Assembly (NCBI GenBank): GCA_001784175.1
Contig: MFPR01000004.1
Span: forward strand, 186,001-250,000
Source of the DNA: Candidatus Lindowbacteria bacterium RIFCSPLOWO2_12_FULL_62_27
GTDB lineage: Bacteria; Lindowbacteria; 2-12-FULL-62-27
Direction: 5' to 3'
Length of the DNA stretch: 64,000 bases
In this document: positions 1 to 8,607 of the stretch, piece after piece
Position numbering within the stretch: the first letter of the stretch is position 1
Layout: each line of letters starts with the position of its first letter
Notes under the pieces: model-generated
What the model was told of the DNA's origin: nothing
Databases searched by the model: none
The model's input: the letters and a program-made list of their open reading frames with translations, nothing else
Made by a program: the position numbers and the translations under genes

Positions 1-933
1 CAGCTCTCGAACCACCGTCTGGGTTTCGGTCCACGTCAGATGCAGAGCCGACCGCGCCTCCGGTTCGGCCGCCGGTTCCGGCGGCTGGGACTCTTCAGCG
101 ACCGTCGCCGATGCAGCCGGACCGGATCGGAGAATCCGCTTTTCATCGCGTTCCAGTTGCTGTTTCTTCTTCTGAAACTCCGCGCGACGGCGCTCCCATC
201 GCGCCTCCTCTTCCGATTCCGCCACGAGAACCCGGCGGTCGAGACTGCTCCGGATGGCGGCGATCTCCTGCTGAAGTTCCCCGACCCGCGGATGGGACGG
301 GGTGTAATGGTCGATCGCTTCCGCCAGCGTCATTTCAAGGTCGACCAGTTTCTGTTTCAACTCCCTGGATTCTTCATCCCGCTGCAGCAATTCTTCGGGG
401 TGCCGGTACTTCCGGCGTGACGCCATGACCCGCGCGTGGGATTTTTCCGCCTCGTCCCAGCCTTTCATCAAGCTCGCCTTCTTCTGCCGGATCTCGCGCG
501 CCTGTGCGCCGGCGGGTTTGCGGGATGCGGCGACCGCGCGGCCGCGGGCGCGGGGTTTTTGACGCGCCTTGGGCGGCGCCAATTCCTCGACCATTTTTTG
601 AGTCAAGTCTCTGAGCGGAAGCACCGACGCGGGCGGCAGCGTGGCGGAGAGGTCAATCCGTGTCACCGGCGAATCGTAGGCGTCCTTCCGGAGTTGACCG
701 TCAAACGGCGAGAGGAGCGACACGATCTGCCGGGCCACCGGCTCGATGGTGTCGAGGGACGCTCCAGAGAGGCTCGCGACGACGCGGGTCGCCGGTTTCT
801 CCAGCCACCTTTGTTCCTCCTTCATCCACTGGCCGCCGATCCATCCGGCCAGAGGTTTGCTCATGGACCAGAGCGCGTAAAATCCGCCGGCCAGGATGAG
901 AAGAACCAGCCCGACAGAAATCCAGCGGCGCAT
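1..933 (-). CDS. Chain-length-determinant / GumC-Wzz-like protein, 3' end cut by window edge
   Basis: The open frame starts at an ATG whose first bases overlap the stop of the upstream export gene (TGATG) and runs off the left edge after 311 codons. Residues about 5-24 form one membrane segment. A lysine/arginine-rich coiled coil follows (about 140-270), containing YTPSHPRV at 210-217, which resembles the conserved TPxHPxV box of Wzz/GumC co-polymerases. Such proteins set the chain length of exported polysaccharide and contact the Wza-type pore, which fits the gene just upstream. The C-terminal membrane segment and any kinase domain would lie outside the window. The family call rests on this motif and on context. 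Confidence 0.7.
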   Translation of the reverse strand, partial: MRRWISVGLVLLILAGGFYALWSMSKPLAGWIGGQWMKEEQRWLEKPATRVVASLSGASLDTIEPVARQIVSLLSPFDGQLRKDAYDSPVTRIDLSATLPPASVLPLRDLTQKMVEELAPPKARQKPRARGRAVAASRKPAGAQAREIRQKKASLMKGWDEAEKSHARVMASRRKYRHPEELLQRDEESRELKQKLVDLEMTLAEAIDHYTPSHPRVGELQQEIAAIRSSLDRRVLVAESEEEARWERRRAEFQKKKQQLERDEKRILRSGPAASATVAEESQPPEPAAEPEARSALHLTWTETQTVVREL

Positions 934-2141
934 CAACGGGACTGGACGTTCTGGATATTCACCCGCACCAGCGGCCAGAATTTTTCCCAGAAGTCCCCCA
1001 GGTTGGAAATCACGCTCTTCGGAACAAAAATCACGTCGCCCTCCGACAGCTCCATGTCGTTCTGAACCTGGCGGTCCATGACCAGCCGCTCGAGGGCCAC
1101 GGTGAAAACCTGCGTCTGGCCCGTCGGCGAGACCCGCACGACGCGGGTCGAGTCGAGGACGGCGCCGGGAACATGATAGCCCGCGCGCGCCATGGCGGCG
1201 AGGACATGCGAGCCGGCGGGCAGGTCATAGGCGCCGGGGGACCGGACCATGCCGAGAACAAACACGCGGATGGAGAGTTTGGGCGGGACGAAGAGAAGGT
1301 CTCCGTCTTTGAGTTCCGGCGCGTCCGCGGGCGAGCGGCGGCCGTTGAGGATCTGGGACAAGTCGACCGGCAGGCGGCTTCCGTCCGGCCTCACCATGAA
1401 CGCGCGCGCCGGGTCCGCCTGGTCGGTCAATCCTCCGGCCGAGGTCAGAACGTCGGTCACCCAGGTCGGCGTGCGCTCGATCCAGACTTTCCCGGGAGCG
1501 CGGACCTCGCCCTGGACCCGGACCATGCCCTTTTCGCCGGAAGCGATCACATAGATGACATCGCCGGCGTGGAGGGAACGGTTCATGTCCATTTTGGCTT
1601 CGTTCAGGATGGCCGACAGCGAAATCGGCTCGCGCGCGCCGGCGCGCAAAAGAACGACCTGGTCGGCGCCTTCGACCGCCGGTTTCGACACCCAGCCGGC
1701 CCGGGCCAGCACATCGAGGATCCGGTCGTCGCCCATGAGCGGATACGTTCCGGGGATTTTGACGTTGCCGATCACGAGAACCTTCTGGCTGACAAAATCC
1801 TCGACGAAGACGGTGACGTCCGGCTGACGGTAATATTTTTTCAACCGGAGCTTGAGGACTTCGCTGATCTGGGTCGGCGTGAAATCGCGCACGTGGACGG
1901 ACCCGATCATGTCGAAACTGATTTTGCCGTCCGGCCGGACACGCACTTCACGCTCGCTGGTTTCCTTGCCGTCATAGAGGCGAATCCGCAACACGTCTCC
2001 GACGCCCACCCGGTATTCGCCGACATCGAGCGCGACCGGTCCCAGAATCGGCTCCGGTATCCCGACGGCCGGCCACGCCAGAACCGACGCGGCGGCCAAC
2101 CCCCACTTGCAGATAAATTTCACGCTTGATTTCTCTCTCAC
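933..2141 (-). CDS. Polysaccharide export protein, Wza/SLBB family
   Basis: A 402-residue periplasmic or outer-membrane export protein. After a hydrophobic leader (about 10-28) come a Poly_export domain (about 42-117, beginning YRVGVGDVLRI) and three SLBB-type beta-grasp repeats (about 120-200, 206-287 and 292-375), each ending in a DGDVIFVP-like strand. Wza relatives form the outer-membrane channel for capsule or exopolysaccharide. No lipobox cysteine follows the leader, unlike classical Wza. The start is a GTG with GGAGG almost touching it; a second GTG at 2123 is possible. The gene is translationally coupled to the Wzz-like gene downstream. Confidence 0.85.
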   Translation of the reverse strand: MREKSSVKFICKWGLAAASVLAWPAVGIPEPILGPVALDVGEYRVGVGDVLRIRLYDGKETSEREVRVRPDGKISFDMIGSVHVRDFTPTQISEVLKLRLKKYYRQPDVTVFVEDFVSQKVLVIGNVKIPGTYPLMGDDRILDVLARAGWVSKPAVEGADQVVLLRAGAREPISLSAILNEAKMDMNRSLHAGDVIYVIASGEKGMVRVQGEVRAPGKVWIERTPTWVTDVLTSAGGLTDQADPARAFMVRPDGSRLPVDLSQILNGRRSPADAPELKDGDLLFVPPKLSIRVFVLGMVRSPGAYDLPAGSHVLAAMARAGYHVPGAVLDSTRVVRVSPTGQTQVFTVALERLVMDRQVQNDMELSEGDVIFVPKSVISNLGDFWEKFWPLVRVNIQNVQSR

Positions 2142-2180
2142 ACCTCCGTCCCTGTCAATGCTGAAACGCAGGGATCTGGT

Positions 2181-2726
2181 TCAGGGAAGCAGGATATACG
2201 TCTTGCCCACACCCCTGGGCGCTTTGGGCTGCCGGGAGGCGGGCGGGTCCTGGGAGATCGGCGGAGCGATGCGCGGCAGATTCACGGACAGGGACGGCGA
2301 TACATCCAACCCGGCCGCCGTGGCCGGCATGCTCCAGGAGGAAATGGGCCGGGTGCGGGAGAATTCATAGGCGGCGGTGTATCGTTTGTCGTGCGCCGGC
2401 TCGTGATCGAGGGCTTTGGGAACCTGGATCTTGTCGAGCAGGGGCGGGATGAGAAGCTGCGGGACGACGTTCGGCGTCAGAAGTTCCTCCTGGTCCGGCA
2501 GGATCTTCTTGATCTGTTCCTCCCAGTTGACTTCCGCCGTCGTCTTCTGGGTTTCGGCCAGTTGACGGCGGCGCTCCTCCCGCTCACGCTCCTCCTTCTG
2601 CATCGCCTCGCGTTCGTGTTTGAAATACACGAGGACCAGCATGAGGAGCGACAGATACACGAGAAACTTGACGAGACGCCGGACCAGTTTCTTGGGATCT
2701 TCCTTCAGAAAGGCCGGAAGGTTCAT
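2181..2726 (-). CDS. Small bitopic membrane protein with coiled coil and proline-rich tail
   Basis: 181 residues of no family I recognise. A basic N-terminus precedes one membrane helix (about 16-35), then a charged Glu/Arg-rich coiled coil (about 37-62), then a Pro-rich, low-complexity C-terminal half predicted to be extracytoplasmic. It begins 21 bp after smc and ends 39 bp before the export gene, so all four genes are probably co-transcribed. The position suggests an accessory role in polysaccharide export or a link to the cell envelope, but this is inference from neighbours only. Confidence 0.6.
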   Translation of the reverse strand: MNLPAFLKEDPKKLVRRLVKFLVYLSLLMLVLVYFKHEREAMQKEEREREERRRQLAETQKTTAEVNWEEQIKKILPDQEELLTPNVVPQLLIPPLLDKIQVPKALDHEPAHDKRYTAAYEFSRTRPISSWSMPATAAGLDVSPSLSVNLPRIAPPISQDPPASRQPKAPRGVGKTYILLP

Positions 2727-2747
2727 TGGGATTCTCGCGGGCCGGTC

Positions 2748-5700
2748 TTAGGCGGAGGCGGCCAGGGCGGCCTCCTGCGCCCGCTTCATCCGGACCGAAA
2801 TCAGTTTCGTGATGCCGGCCTCCTCCATGGTCGCGCCGAAGAGGCAGTTGGCGATCTGCATGGTGACCTTGTTGTGGGTCACGATGACGAACTGGATTTT
2901 TTCCGAGAATTCCTCGATGAGCCTGGCGAGCCGGCCGACGTTGACGTCGTCCAGCGCGGCGTCGACCTCGTCCAGAATGCAGAAGGGCGAGGGTTTTTCC
3001 ATGAAGAGCGAAAAGAGGAGGCACAGGCCGGCCAGGGACTGCTCGCCGCCGGACCGCGACGCGATCGACGTGAATCCCTTGCCGGGCGGACGCAACTGGA
3101 TGTCCACGCCGCTTTCCATCATGTCCTCCGATTCGGTCAGAATGAGTTTCCCTTCGCCGCCCAGGAACAGTTTCTTCGTTACGTCCTGGAAATGCGCCGC
3201 GACGCGATGGAACACGTCCGCAAACCGGTCCCGGCAGACGCGGTCGGTGCGGCGGAGGGTTTCCTTGAGGTTGTCCCGGGCCAGGGTGAGGTCGGTGAGC
3301 TGTTTCGCGAGTTCCTCGTGTTTGGCGGCGACTTCGTTGTATTCCTCGATCGCGTGAACATTGACGGCGCCGATTTTCTGCATTTTGAACTGCAGGTCCT
3401 TCAGCCTGTCGGCGGCGGAGACACCGGTCGCGCTCGTGTCGGGATTCCAGTCGGCCGGCGGCGCCGGCGCCTCGGGGAGCGTCTCGAGATCGGTTTGCAT
3501 TTCGTTCAGCGCATTTTCCCGCAGGTTGTTCCGCTCGGCGTCGAGGGCGGTCCAGCGAAGTTCCATCTGGTGGACCGCATCCCGCCGCGACTGCTGTTCG
3601 GCCCGGCATTGCGCCGCGCTCGACCGCGCGGCTTCGATTTCACCCGAGATGCGGCCGAGTTCGGCCGCCATCCCTTTGACCGAAGCCGCCTGCGCGTCTG
3701 CGCGCCCTCTCGCCTCCTGAAGTTCCTGGCAGAGGACGGCCGCCTGAGTGTCGAGCGCCTGTTGCTCCTGCTCCGACTCCGCCCTGCGGCGGGTCAGGTC
3801 CTGGGATTCGGCATCGATGCGGACGCATTCCCTCATTTTTTCCTGCGCCGACCGCAACGACTCCACCGCCGACTCCATATCCCCTCGCAGCGACTGGACC
3901 TGGCGGCGCAGGTCCTCCAGAAGTTCGCGGAAAGACGCCGGAAGAATGCGTTCCGTTTCCCGGAGGCGCGCCTGCTCGGATTGAAGGCCGGCGATGGCCG
4001 ACGTTCTTTGCGCCAGTTGATCCGATTCGGCCGTAAGCCGCTGCCGCCGGTCTTCGGCCATGCGCGCCAGGGATTCGGCGGCCGCCGACACCCGCGCGTG
4101 CTCCGCGTCGGCTTCCTTGTAGCGCCGATACGCCGCTTCGATGGCCGACCGGGCCGCCACGACTTCCGAACAGGCGCGGGCGTGCGCCTGCTCTTCGGCG
4201 GCGATCAGGTCGATCAATTCCTTCAGCCGCGACTCCGTTTCGCATAGTTCCTGTTTCCGGCCCATCAAGATCGCGCCGGCGGTCGGGCCGGCCGTGATGG
4301 CGCCGGACCGGCAGTAGGCGCCTTCCAGCGTCACGATCGCGATCCCGCGGTGAAGTTTCGCCGCCGACAGGAGCGCTTCCATGTCCCGCACGACGAGGGT
4401 GCGGCCCAGCAGGTTCTCGAAGAGCCGCCGGAGCCGGTCATCAAAACGCAACAACTTGACGGCCCAGCCTACCCAGTCTTCCTGCCAGGGCAGTTCGGGC
4501 GCGGCCACCGGAGCGGGCAGAAGATCAAGCGCCCAAAACGTCACGCGGCCCCGCAGGTCCCCTTTTATTTCGTTCAGAATTTCTTTCACCGTCTCGCCCG
4601 TGCCCACCACGAGGTGCTGCAGCTTGGGTCCCAGGGCCGCCTCGACGGCTTTGGCGTAGGGCGCGTCGAAGGCCATCAAGTCCCGGACGGCGCCCAGAAG
4701 TTCATCCCGCTTGTCGAAACGCTCCAGCACGAGGCGCACGCTGGTCGAGAACCCCTGATAGGATTCCTCGGCCGCGCTGAGCGACCGGTACCGGCCTTCG
4801 ACCTCGGCCATTCCCCGGCGGAGCTGATTGAGTTTCTCCCGGGACTGGTCCATGCGCGCCTCGGCCTCTTTCACCGACAGTTCCGCCACCGTCTGGGTCT
4901 GACCGTAGTCAGCCCGGCGGCGCTCGTGTGTCTCCAATTCCGCCGTCAGCGCGGCCAGTTGCGCGTCATCCGCTGAAAGCTGTCCCGACAGGGCGTCAAT
5001 CCGGGCCTGCTGCTCTCCGGCGGCCGACTGCTGCGCCGACAGGGACGATTCCAGGGCCGCCAGGGCCTCATGGGCGGACAGAACATCGGCGCGGCTGACG
5101 TCCATCCGCGCTTCTTCGGCCTGAAGCTTCGATTCGGTTGACTGAAGCTCCGACCGCAAGAGGTCCGTCTCGTGTTCCGCGTGTTCCACGGACACCGTGA
5201 GTTCCTTGTTCAAGTCGGCCAGAAGCGCCGCGAGGTCCTGAGTTTCCTCCGGGGTCCCACCGCGCATATCCATGAGAGACCGCGACAATTTCAGCGCCGA
5301 AAAATCGATGTCGTTGCGCGCGCGTTTCAGGCTGTAGGTCTTTTCCTCCAGCGCCGCCTGCGCCTTGTCCCTCTCGGCGCAGAGCCGTTCCGCCTCCCGA
5401 AGCGACAACTCGGCGGCGGCCAGCTCCTCTGTAAGACCCGCGCGGCCCTGCGTCAGGCCGGTTTCTTTGGCGGACCAGTCGGCCGCCGATTCCTCGAGGC
5501 GCAGGAGGTCCGCCTTGTGCGAGTCCGCCTGTTGGGCGATATCGTCCACTTCGCGCCGGATGCCGTGGTATCTCCGGTACGCGGTGAAGAGATACAGCTC
5601 CCGGTAGGCGGTCTGGTACTCGAGATATTTCTGCGCGCGGCCGGCCTGGACTTTGAGGCCGTGCATGCGCGATTCGTATTCGGACGCGAACACGCCCGCC

Positions 5701-6269
5701 TGCTCCATGTTTTTTTGAACTTCGTCCAGCCGCCGCAGCGTCTCCTTCTTGCTCTGCCGGTAGGACACGATCCCGGCCGCCTCCTCGAAATACTGGCGGC
5801 GCTCCTCCGGCGAGGCCGATACGATCATCTGCACCTGGCCCTGGCCGATCACCGAATAGTGGCCCTTGTTCACGCCGACGTCCATGAACATTTTCTGGAT
5901 GTCCTTCAGCCGCACCGCGGCGCCGTTGAGGAAATACCGGGACTCGCCGTCCCGCTGAATCATCCGCCGGATCTCGACCTCCGGGTAATCGATGTCGAGC
6001 CAGCGGGTTGAATTGTCCAGCGTCAGGCCCACCTCGCCCATGGAAGTGGCCGGACGGCGGATGTTGCCGGCGAAAATCAGGTCGTCAATTTTTCTCGCTC
6101 TGAGCAGCCGCAGGCTCTGTTCGCCCAGGACAAAGCGGACGGCGTCCACGATATTCGATTTCCCGCACCCGTTCGGCCCGATGACGCCGACAATCCGGCC
6201 GGGAAACTGCACTTCGACGGGATCGGCGAAGGATTTGAAACCATGCAAGTTGAGACGCAGCAAGACCAT
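2748..6269 (-). CDS. smc: Chromosome segregation ATPase SMC
   Basis: 1173 residues, the usual SMC length. An N-terminal ABC half carries Walker A GPNGCGKSN (31-39). It is followed by a long coiled coil, a hinge domain around 490-640 (GFSTSVRLVLE onward), the return coiled coil, and a C-terminal half with the ABC signature and Walker B ILDEVDA near 1098-1104. The protein would dimerise at the hinge and, with ScpA/ScpB, compact and segregate the chromosome. The signature reads RSGGEQ rather than the common LSGGEK. The ATG is the first codon of the family N-terminus (MVLLRLNLHGFKSF). It is divergent from recR across 137 bp. Confidence 0.96.
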   Translation of the reverse strand: MVLLRLNLHGFKSFADPVEVQFPGRIVGVIGPNGCGKSNIVDAVRFVLGEQSLRLLRARKIDDLIFAGNIRRPATSMGEVGLTLDNSTRWLDIDYPEVEIRRMIQRDGESRYFLNGAAVRLKDIQKMFMDVGVNKGHYSVIGQGQVQMIVSASPEERRQYFEEAAGIVSYRQSKKETLRRLDEVQKNMEQAGVFASEYESRMHGLKVQAGRAQKYLEYQTAYRELYLFTAYRRYHGIRREVDDIAQQADSHKADLLRLEESAADWSAKETGLTQGRAGLTEELAAAELSLREAERLCAERDKAQAALEEKTYSLKRARNDIDFSALKLSRSLMDMRGGTPEETQDLAALLADLNKELTVSVEHAEHETDLLRSELQSTESKLQAEEARMDVSRADVLSAHEALAALESSLSAQQSAAGEQQARIDALSGQLSADDAQLAALTAELETHERRRADYGQTQTVAELSVKEAEARMDQSREKLNQLRRGMAEVEGRYRSLSAAEESYQGFSTSVRLVLERFDKRDELLGAVRDLMAFDAPYAKAVEAALGPKLQHLVVGTGETVKEILNEIKGDLRGRVTFWALDLLPAPVAAPELPWQEDWVGWAVKLLRFDDRLRRLFENLLGRTLVVRDMEALLSAAKLHRGIAIVTLEGAYCRSGAITAGPTAGAILMGRKQELCETESRLKELIDLIAAEEQAHARACSEVVAARSAIEAAYRRYKEADAEHARVSAAAESLARMAEDRRQRLTAESDQLAQRTSAIAGLQSEQARLRETERILPASFRELLEDLRRQVQSLRGDMESAVESLRSAQEKMRECVRIDAESQDLTRRRAESEQEQQALDTQAAVLCQELQEARGRADAQAASVKGMAAELGRISGEIEAARSSAAQCRAEQQSRRDAVHQMELRWTALDAERNNLRENALNEMQTDLETLPEAPAPPADWNPDTSATGVSAADRLKDLQFKMQKIGAVNVHAIEEYNEVAAKHEELAKQLTDLTLARDNLKETLRRTDRVCRDRFADVFHRVAAHFQDVTKKLFLGGEGKLILTESEDMMESGVDIQLRPPGKGFTSIASRSGGEQSLAGLCLLFSLFMEKPSPFCILDEVDAALDDVNVGRLARLIEEFSEKIQFVIVTHNKVTMQIANCLFGATMEEAGITKLISVRMKRAQEAALAASA

Positions 6270-6406
6270 GATGGGTCACCTCGTTTTATGATTCTGGATG
6301 ATTCGACTCTTCCTCCAACCTATCGGCACACATCCGCCCTGGTTTGAGTTCCAAGCGCGGCGGCGGGGTGGACAGAGGCGTGCGGCATGTAATAGTCTGA
6401 GGGCGC

Positions 6407-7033
6407 ATGAAAACCCTGAAACGGCTGGCGGAACAATTCGGAAAACTGCCCGGCGTCGGGCCCAAAACGGCCCTCCGGCTCGCCCATCACGTCCTGCTCA
6501 CGATGCCGGACCAGGACGTGGAGGAATTTTCGACGGTCCTGCGCGAATGTAAATCGAATCTTCGGTTGTGCCAGGCCTGTTTTTCGATTGCCGACGAGGA
6601 GACCTGCCCCATCTGCAGGAACCCCTCGCGGGACACACACACGATCCTGGTTGTGGCCGACGTGCGGGACCTTCTTGCGGTGGAGGAAACGGGCGTCTAC
6701 AAAGGCGTGTATCACGTCCTCGGAGGTCTCCTCTCCCCCCTTCAACGCATCGGCCCCGATCAGCTTCGCGTGCCCGAACTCCTCCAGCGCGTGCGAAGCG
6801 GGCCGGTCGAGGAAGTGATCCTCGGGACGGTGCCGACCGCCGAGGGAGAGGTGACGGCGCATTATCTGTCGGACCGGCTGAGGGACACGGGCGTGAAAAT
6901 CACGCGGATCGGGTCCGGCATCCCGGTCGGCGGGTCGCTGGAATACATGGACGCGCTGACCGTGTCGAAGGCCGTCCTGTACCGCCAGGAGATGGCGGCG
7001 GGGAGCGCCGGAGGGGCGGGAGGAAAATCATAA
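6407..7033 (+). CDS. recR: Recombination mediator RecR
   Basis: 208 residues matching RecR: a helix-hairpin-helix (LPGVGPKTALRLA, about 14-26), a four-cysteine zinc finger (C55, C58, C67, C70) and a Toprim domain from about 78 (ILVVADVRDLLAVEETG). RecR, with RecF and RecO, loads RecA on gapped DNA. The glycine-rich last ten residues look dispensable. No recA, recF, recO or dnaX gene is adjacent. The stop codon overlaps the probable start of the pterin dehydratase gene downstream. Confidence 0.96.
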   Translation: MKTLKRLAEQFGKLPGVGPKTALRLAHHVLLTMPDQDVEEFSTVLRECKSNLRLCQACFSIADEETCPICRNPSRDTHTILVVADVRDLLAVEETGVYKGVYHVLGGLLSPLQRIGPDQLRVPELLQRVRSGPVEEVILGTVPTAEGEVTAHYLSDRLRDTGVKITRIGSGIPVGGSLEYMDALTVSKAVLYRQEMAAGSAGGAGGKS

Positions 7034-7317
7034 GCGAGAAACTGCCGGACCCGGACATCGAATCGCGCCTGAGTCAACTGAACGGCTGGACCCGCGACGG
7101 GATCTGGATCAAAAAGACGTTCGTGCTGAAAGGATTCGTGGGCGCGGTCGAATTCGTGCAAAAAATCGTCCCGACAGCGGAGGCCATGGACCACCACCCG
7201 GACGTGCGGATCTTCTCGTACAAGCGCGTGGAGATTTCCATCTCGACGCACAGCGCGGGCGGGCTGACGGAAAAGGATTTCGAACTGGCCCGTAAGATTG
7301 ACGGCGCCGCGCCTTGA
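7030..7317 (+). CDS. 4a-hydroxytetrahydrobiopterin dehydratase (pterin carbinolamine dehydratase)
   Basis: The frame encodes the compact PCD/DCoH fold: a DHHPDV active-site motif, then THSAGGLTEKDFELA near the C-terminus, about 95 residues, the normal family size. PCD dehydrates 4a-hydroxypterins and recycles tetrahydropterin cofactors. There is no ATG, GTG or TTG in the right place. The family N-terminus (SEKLPDPDIE) is preceded only by ATC (7027) and ATA (7030). GGGAGG lies 6 nt upstream of ATA, and ATA overlaps the recR stop as ATAA. I therefore place the start at ATA, as a non-canonical coupled start. A sequencing error in this short stretch is the alternative. Confidence 0.85.
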   Translation: MSEKLPDPDIESRLSQLNGWTRDGIWIKKTFVLKGFVGAVEFVQKIVPTAEAMDHHPDVRIFSYKRVEISISTHSAGGLTEKDFELARKIDGAAP

Positions 7318-7360
7318 CTTTCGTGAGCGTCTGAAACAGATTTCTCCATCGACGGATCAT

Positions 7361-7436
7361 TCCTCGGTAGCTCAGCCGGTAGAGCAGGCGGCTGTTAACC
7401 GCCGGGTCGGGGGTTCGAGTCCCTCCCGAGGAGCCA
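7361..7436 (+). tRNA. tRNA-Asn (anticodon GTT), CCA encoded
   Basis: A full cloverleaf: the 7-bp acceptor stem TCCTCGG/CCGAGGA pairs perfectly, the D arm contains GCTCAGCCGGTAGAGC, the anticodon stem GGCGG/CCGCC encloses loop CTGTTAA with anticodon GTT at 7394-7396, and the T arm has GGTTCGAGTCC. Discriminator G is at 7433 and a templated CCA at 7434-7436. No integrase or attachment-site duplication is visible beside it. Confidence 0.97.
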
Positions 7437-7468
7437 TTGTTTAGAATGCGACGAAAGGCGTGTGACAG

Positions 7469-8314
7469 ATGAAAATCGTTCTGAATTTGTGGGATGGGGT
7501 TCGATATGACGCGATCTTCAAGGTCCATGAGTGGATGGGACTGCCCAACTTGTTTCGCATCATCAATCACGGGGTGCTCTACACCAACATCTATACCCTC
7601 GAGCCGGCCCTGACGCCCCAGTGCGTCGCACGGATCATGTGCAACCGGCAGGGCAAGTGGATCAGCCAGTCGCTGTGGGAGAAGATGAAAATCCGAAGTT
7701 GTTTTGTCGGATACCCGGAAGACTCGGTCCGGGGCTACCTGCGGCGGATTCCGTATTGCGATCTATTGGACGTGGTCTACAACCGGAAAACCGAGATGCG
7801 GATGAAACAGAGCGCCGCCGGCCGCAAGGTCCTCGAGAAACACCGGATATGCTTTCCGGACGAATTCCGCATGAAAGTCGCCTGTCAGATGATTCCCAAA
7901 TATGATTTCACCTTCGTCTATTTTCCCGGCCCCGATTCGGCGGCCCACGACTGCCGGGACCGCGGCAGGCACATCTACCACCACGGATCGCCGTACGTGC
8001 ACGCCATCAAGAAATGCGACCGCCTCCTCGGGCGGCTCCTCCGGACCCTCGACCGCTGCGCGCCGGACGATTACATCATCCTCATCGTGGCCGACCACGG
8101 CATGAGCGACGGCGGGCGGCATTCCATCGGGAAATGGACCGACAAGGAAATCATGCAGGTGCCGCTGGCGCTCATGGGCAAGGGCGTCCGCAACAACTGG
8201 TACGAACAGGGCGTTCACCACACCTACGACATCACCAGCGGCATCGTGGGCCTCTTCAAGGGCGACGCACACCGAACCCTCTTCAAATACGCGATCGATC
8301 ACGGGGGCCGCTGA
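7469..8314 (+). CDS. Alkaline-phosphatase-superfamily (phosphodiesterase/sulfatase-like) enzyme
   Basis: 281 residues with the metal-site layout of the alkaline phosphatase superfamily: D9 near the N-terminus, T49 at the nucleophile position (LEPALTP), D156 and H160 in GPDSAAHD, the VADHG pair D209/H210, and H218. It has no signal peptide, so it is probably cytosolic. Members include nucleotide pyrophosphatases, phosphoglycerate mutases and phosphonate hydrolases. The substrate cannot be told here. It sits alone after tRNA-Asn and is convergent with the glycosyltransferase pair. Confidence 0.75.
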   Translation: MKIVLNLWDGVRYDAIFKVHEWMGLPNLFRIINHGVLYTNIYTLEPALTPQCVARIMCNRQGKWISQSLWEKMKIRSCFVGYPEDSVRGYLRRIPYCDLLDVVYNRKTEMRMKQSAAGRKVLEKHRICFPDEFRMKVACQMIPKYDFTFVYFPGPDSAAHDCRDRGRHIYHHGSPYVHAIKKCDRLLGRLLRTLDRCAPDDYIILIVADHGMSDGGRHSIGKWTDKEIMQVPLALMGKGVRNNWYEQGVHHTYDITSGIVGLFKGDAHRTLFKYAIDHGGR

Positions 8315-8348
8315 AAATTAAAAAGAGGAGGCTGTCGAAGCCTCCTCT
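8311..8348 (-). terminator. Rho-independent terminator for the GT2-GT9 transcript
   Basis: A perfect 10-bp stem (AGAGGAGGCT/AGCCTCCTCT, 8324-8348) with a 5-nt loop. Read on the minus strand it is followed by TTTTTAATTTT, a classic intrinsic terminator. On the plus strand the T-run is missing, so it mainly serves the minus-strand genes. Confidence 0.8.
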
Positions 8349-8486
8349 TCCATCCATACTTGGCCTTGTTTCAGGCCGAGCTCACACGAGGTGAGCCCCC
8401 TTGTGAATTAGTTATACGGAAGAACCTTCTAAAAAGCAAATTTTTTATCACAAAAGTTGGGGTCGGTAGACAGAGGAACCCATTGG

Positions 8487-8587
8487 CCACGAACGACACG
8501 AACGACCACGAACAGACACGAAAAAACATTCTTCCCATGTAAAAATGTTCGTGTTCGTTCGTGTTCCAAGTTCGTGTTCGTTCGTGG
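8487..8587. repeat. CACGAA-word inverted-repeat hairpin
   Basis: The left arm is a run of short words (CCACGAACGACACGAACG...) and the right arm is its near-perfect reverse complement, ending TTCGTTCGTGG, around a short AT-rich centre with AACATT/AATGTT. RNA from either strand would fold into one long hairpin. The closest copy is at 37857-37958. Outside it, 8349-8486 and 8588-8607 show no gene. Confidence 0.85.
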
Positions 8588-8607
8588 TGAATGTTAATCG
8601 CCGCGCT

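Noticed and set aside
2391-4247. 618-codon plus-strand frame inside smc
   Set aside because: It is an antisense shadow caused by GC-rich codon use; it shows no domain and smc is intact on the other strand. The same applies to long frames opposite wza, the polymerase genes, dinG, GH57 and the cof genes.
7109-7570. Minus-strand reading frame across the tRNA gene with SGGTRTPDPAVNS
   Set aside because: This peptide is the well-known false translation of the antisense strand of a tRNA; the tRNA-Asn explains the sequence.
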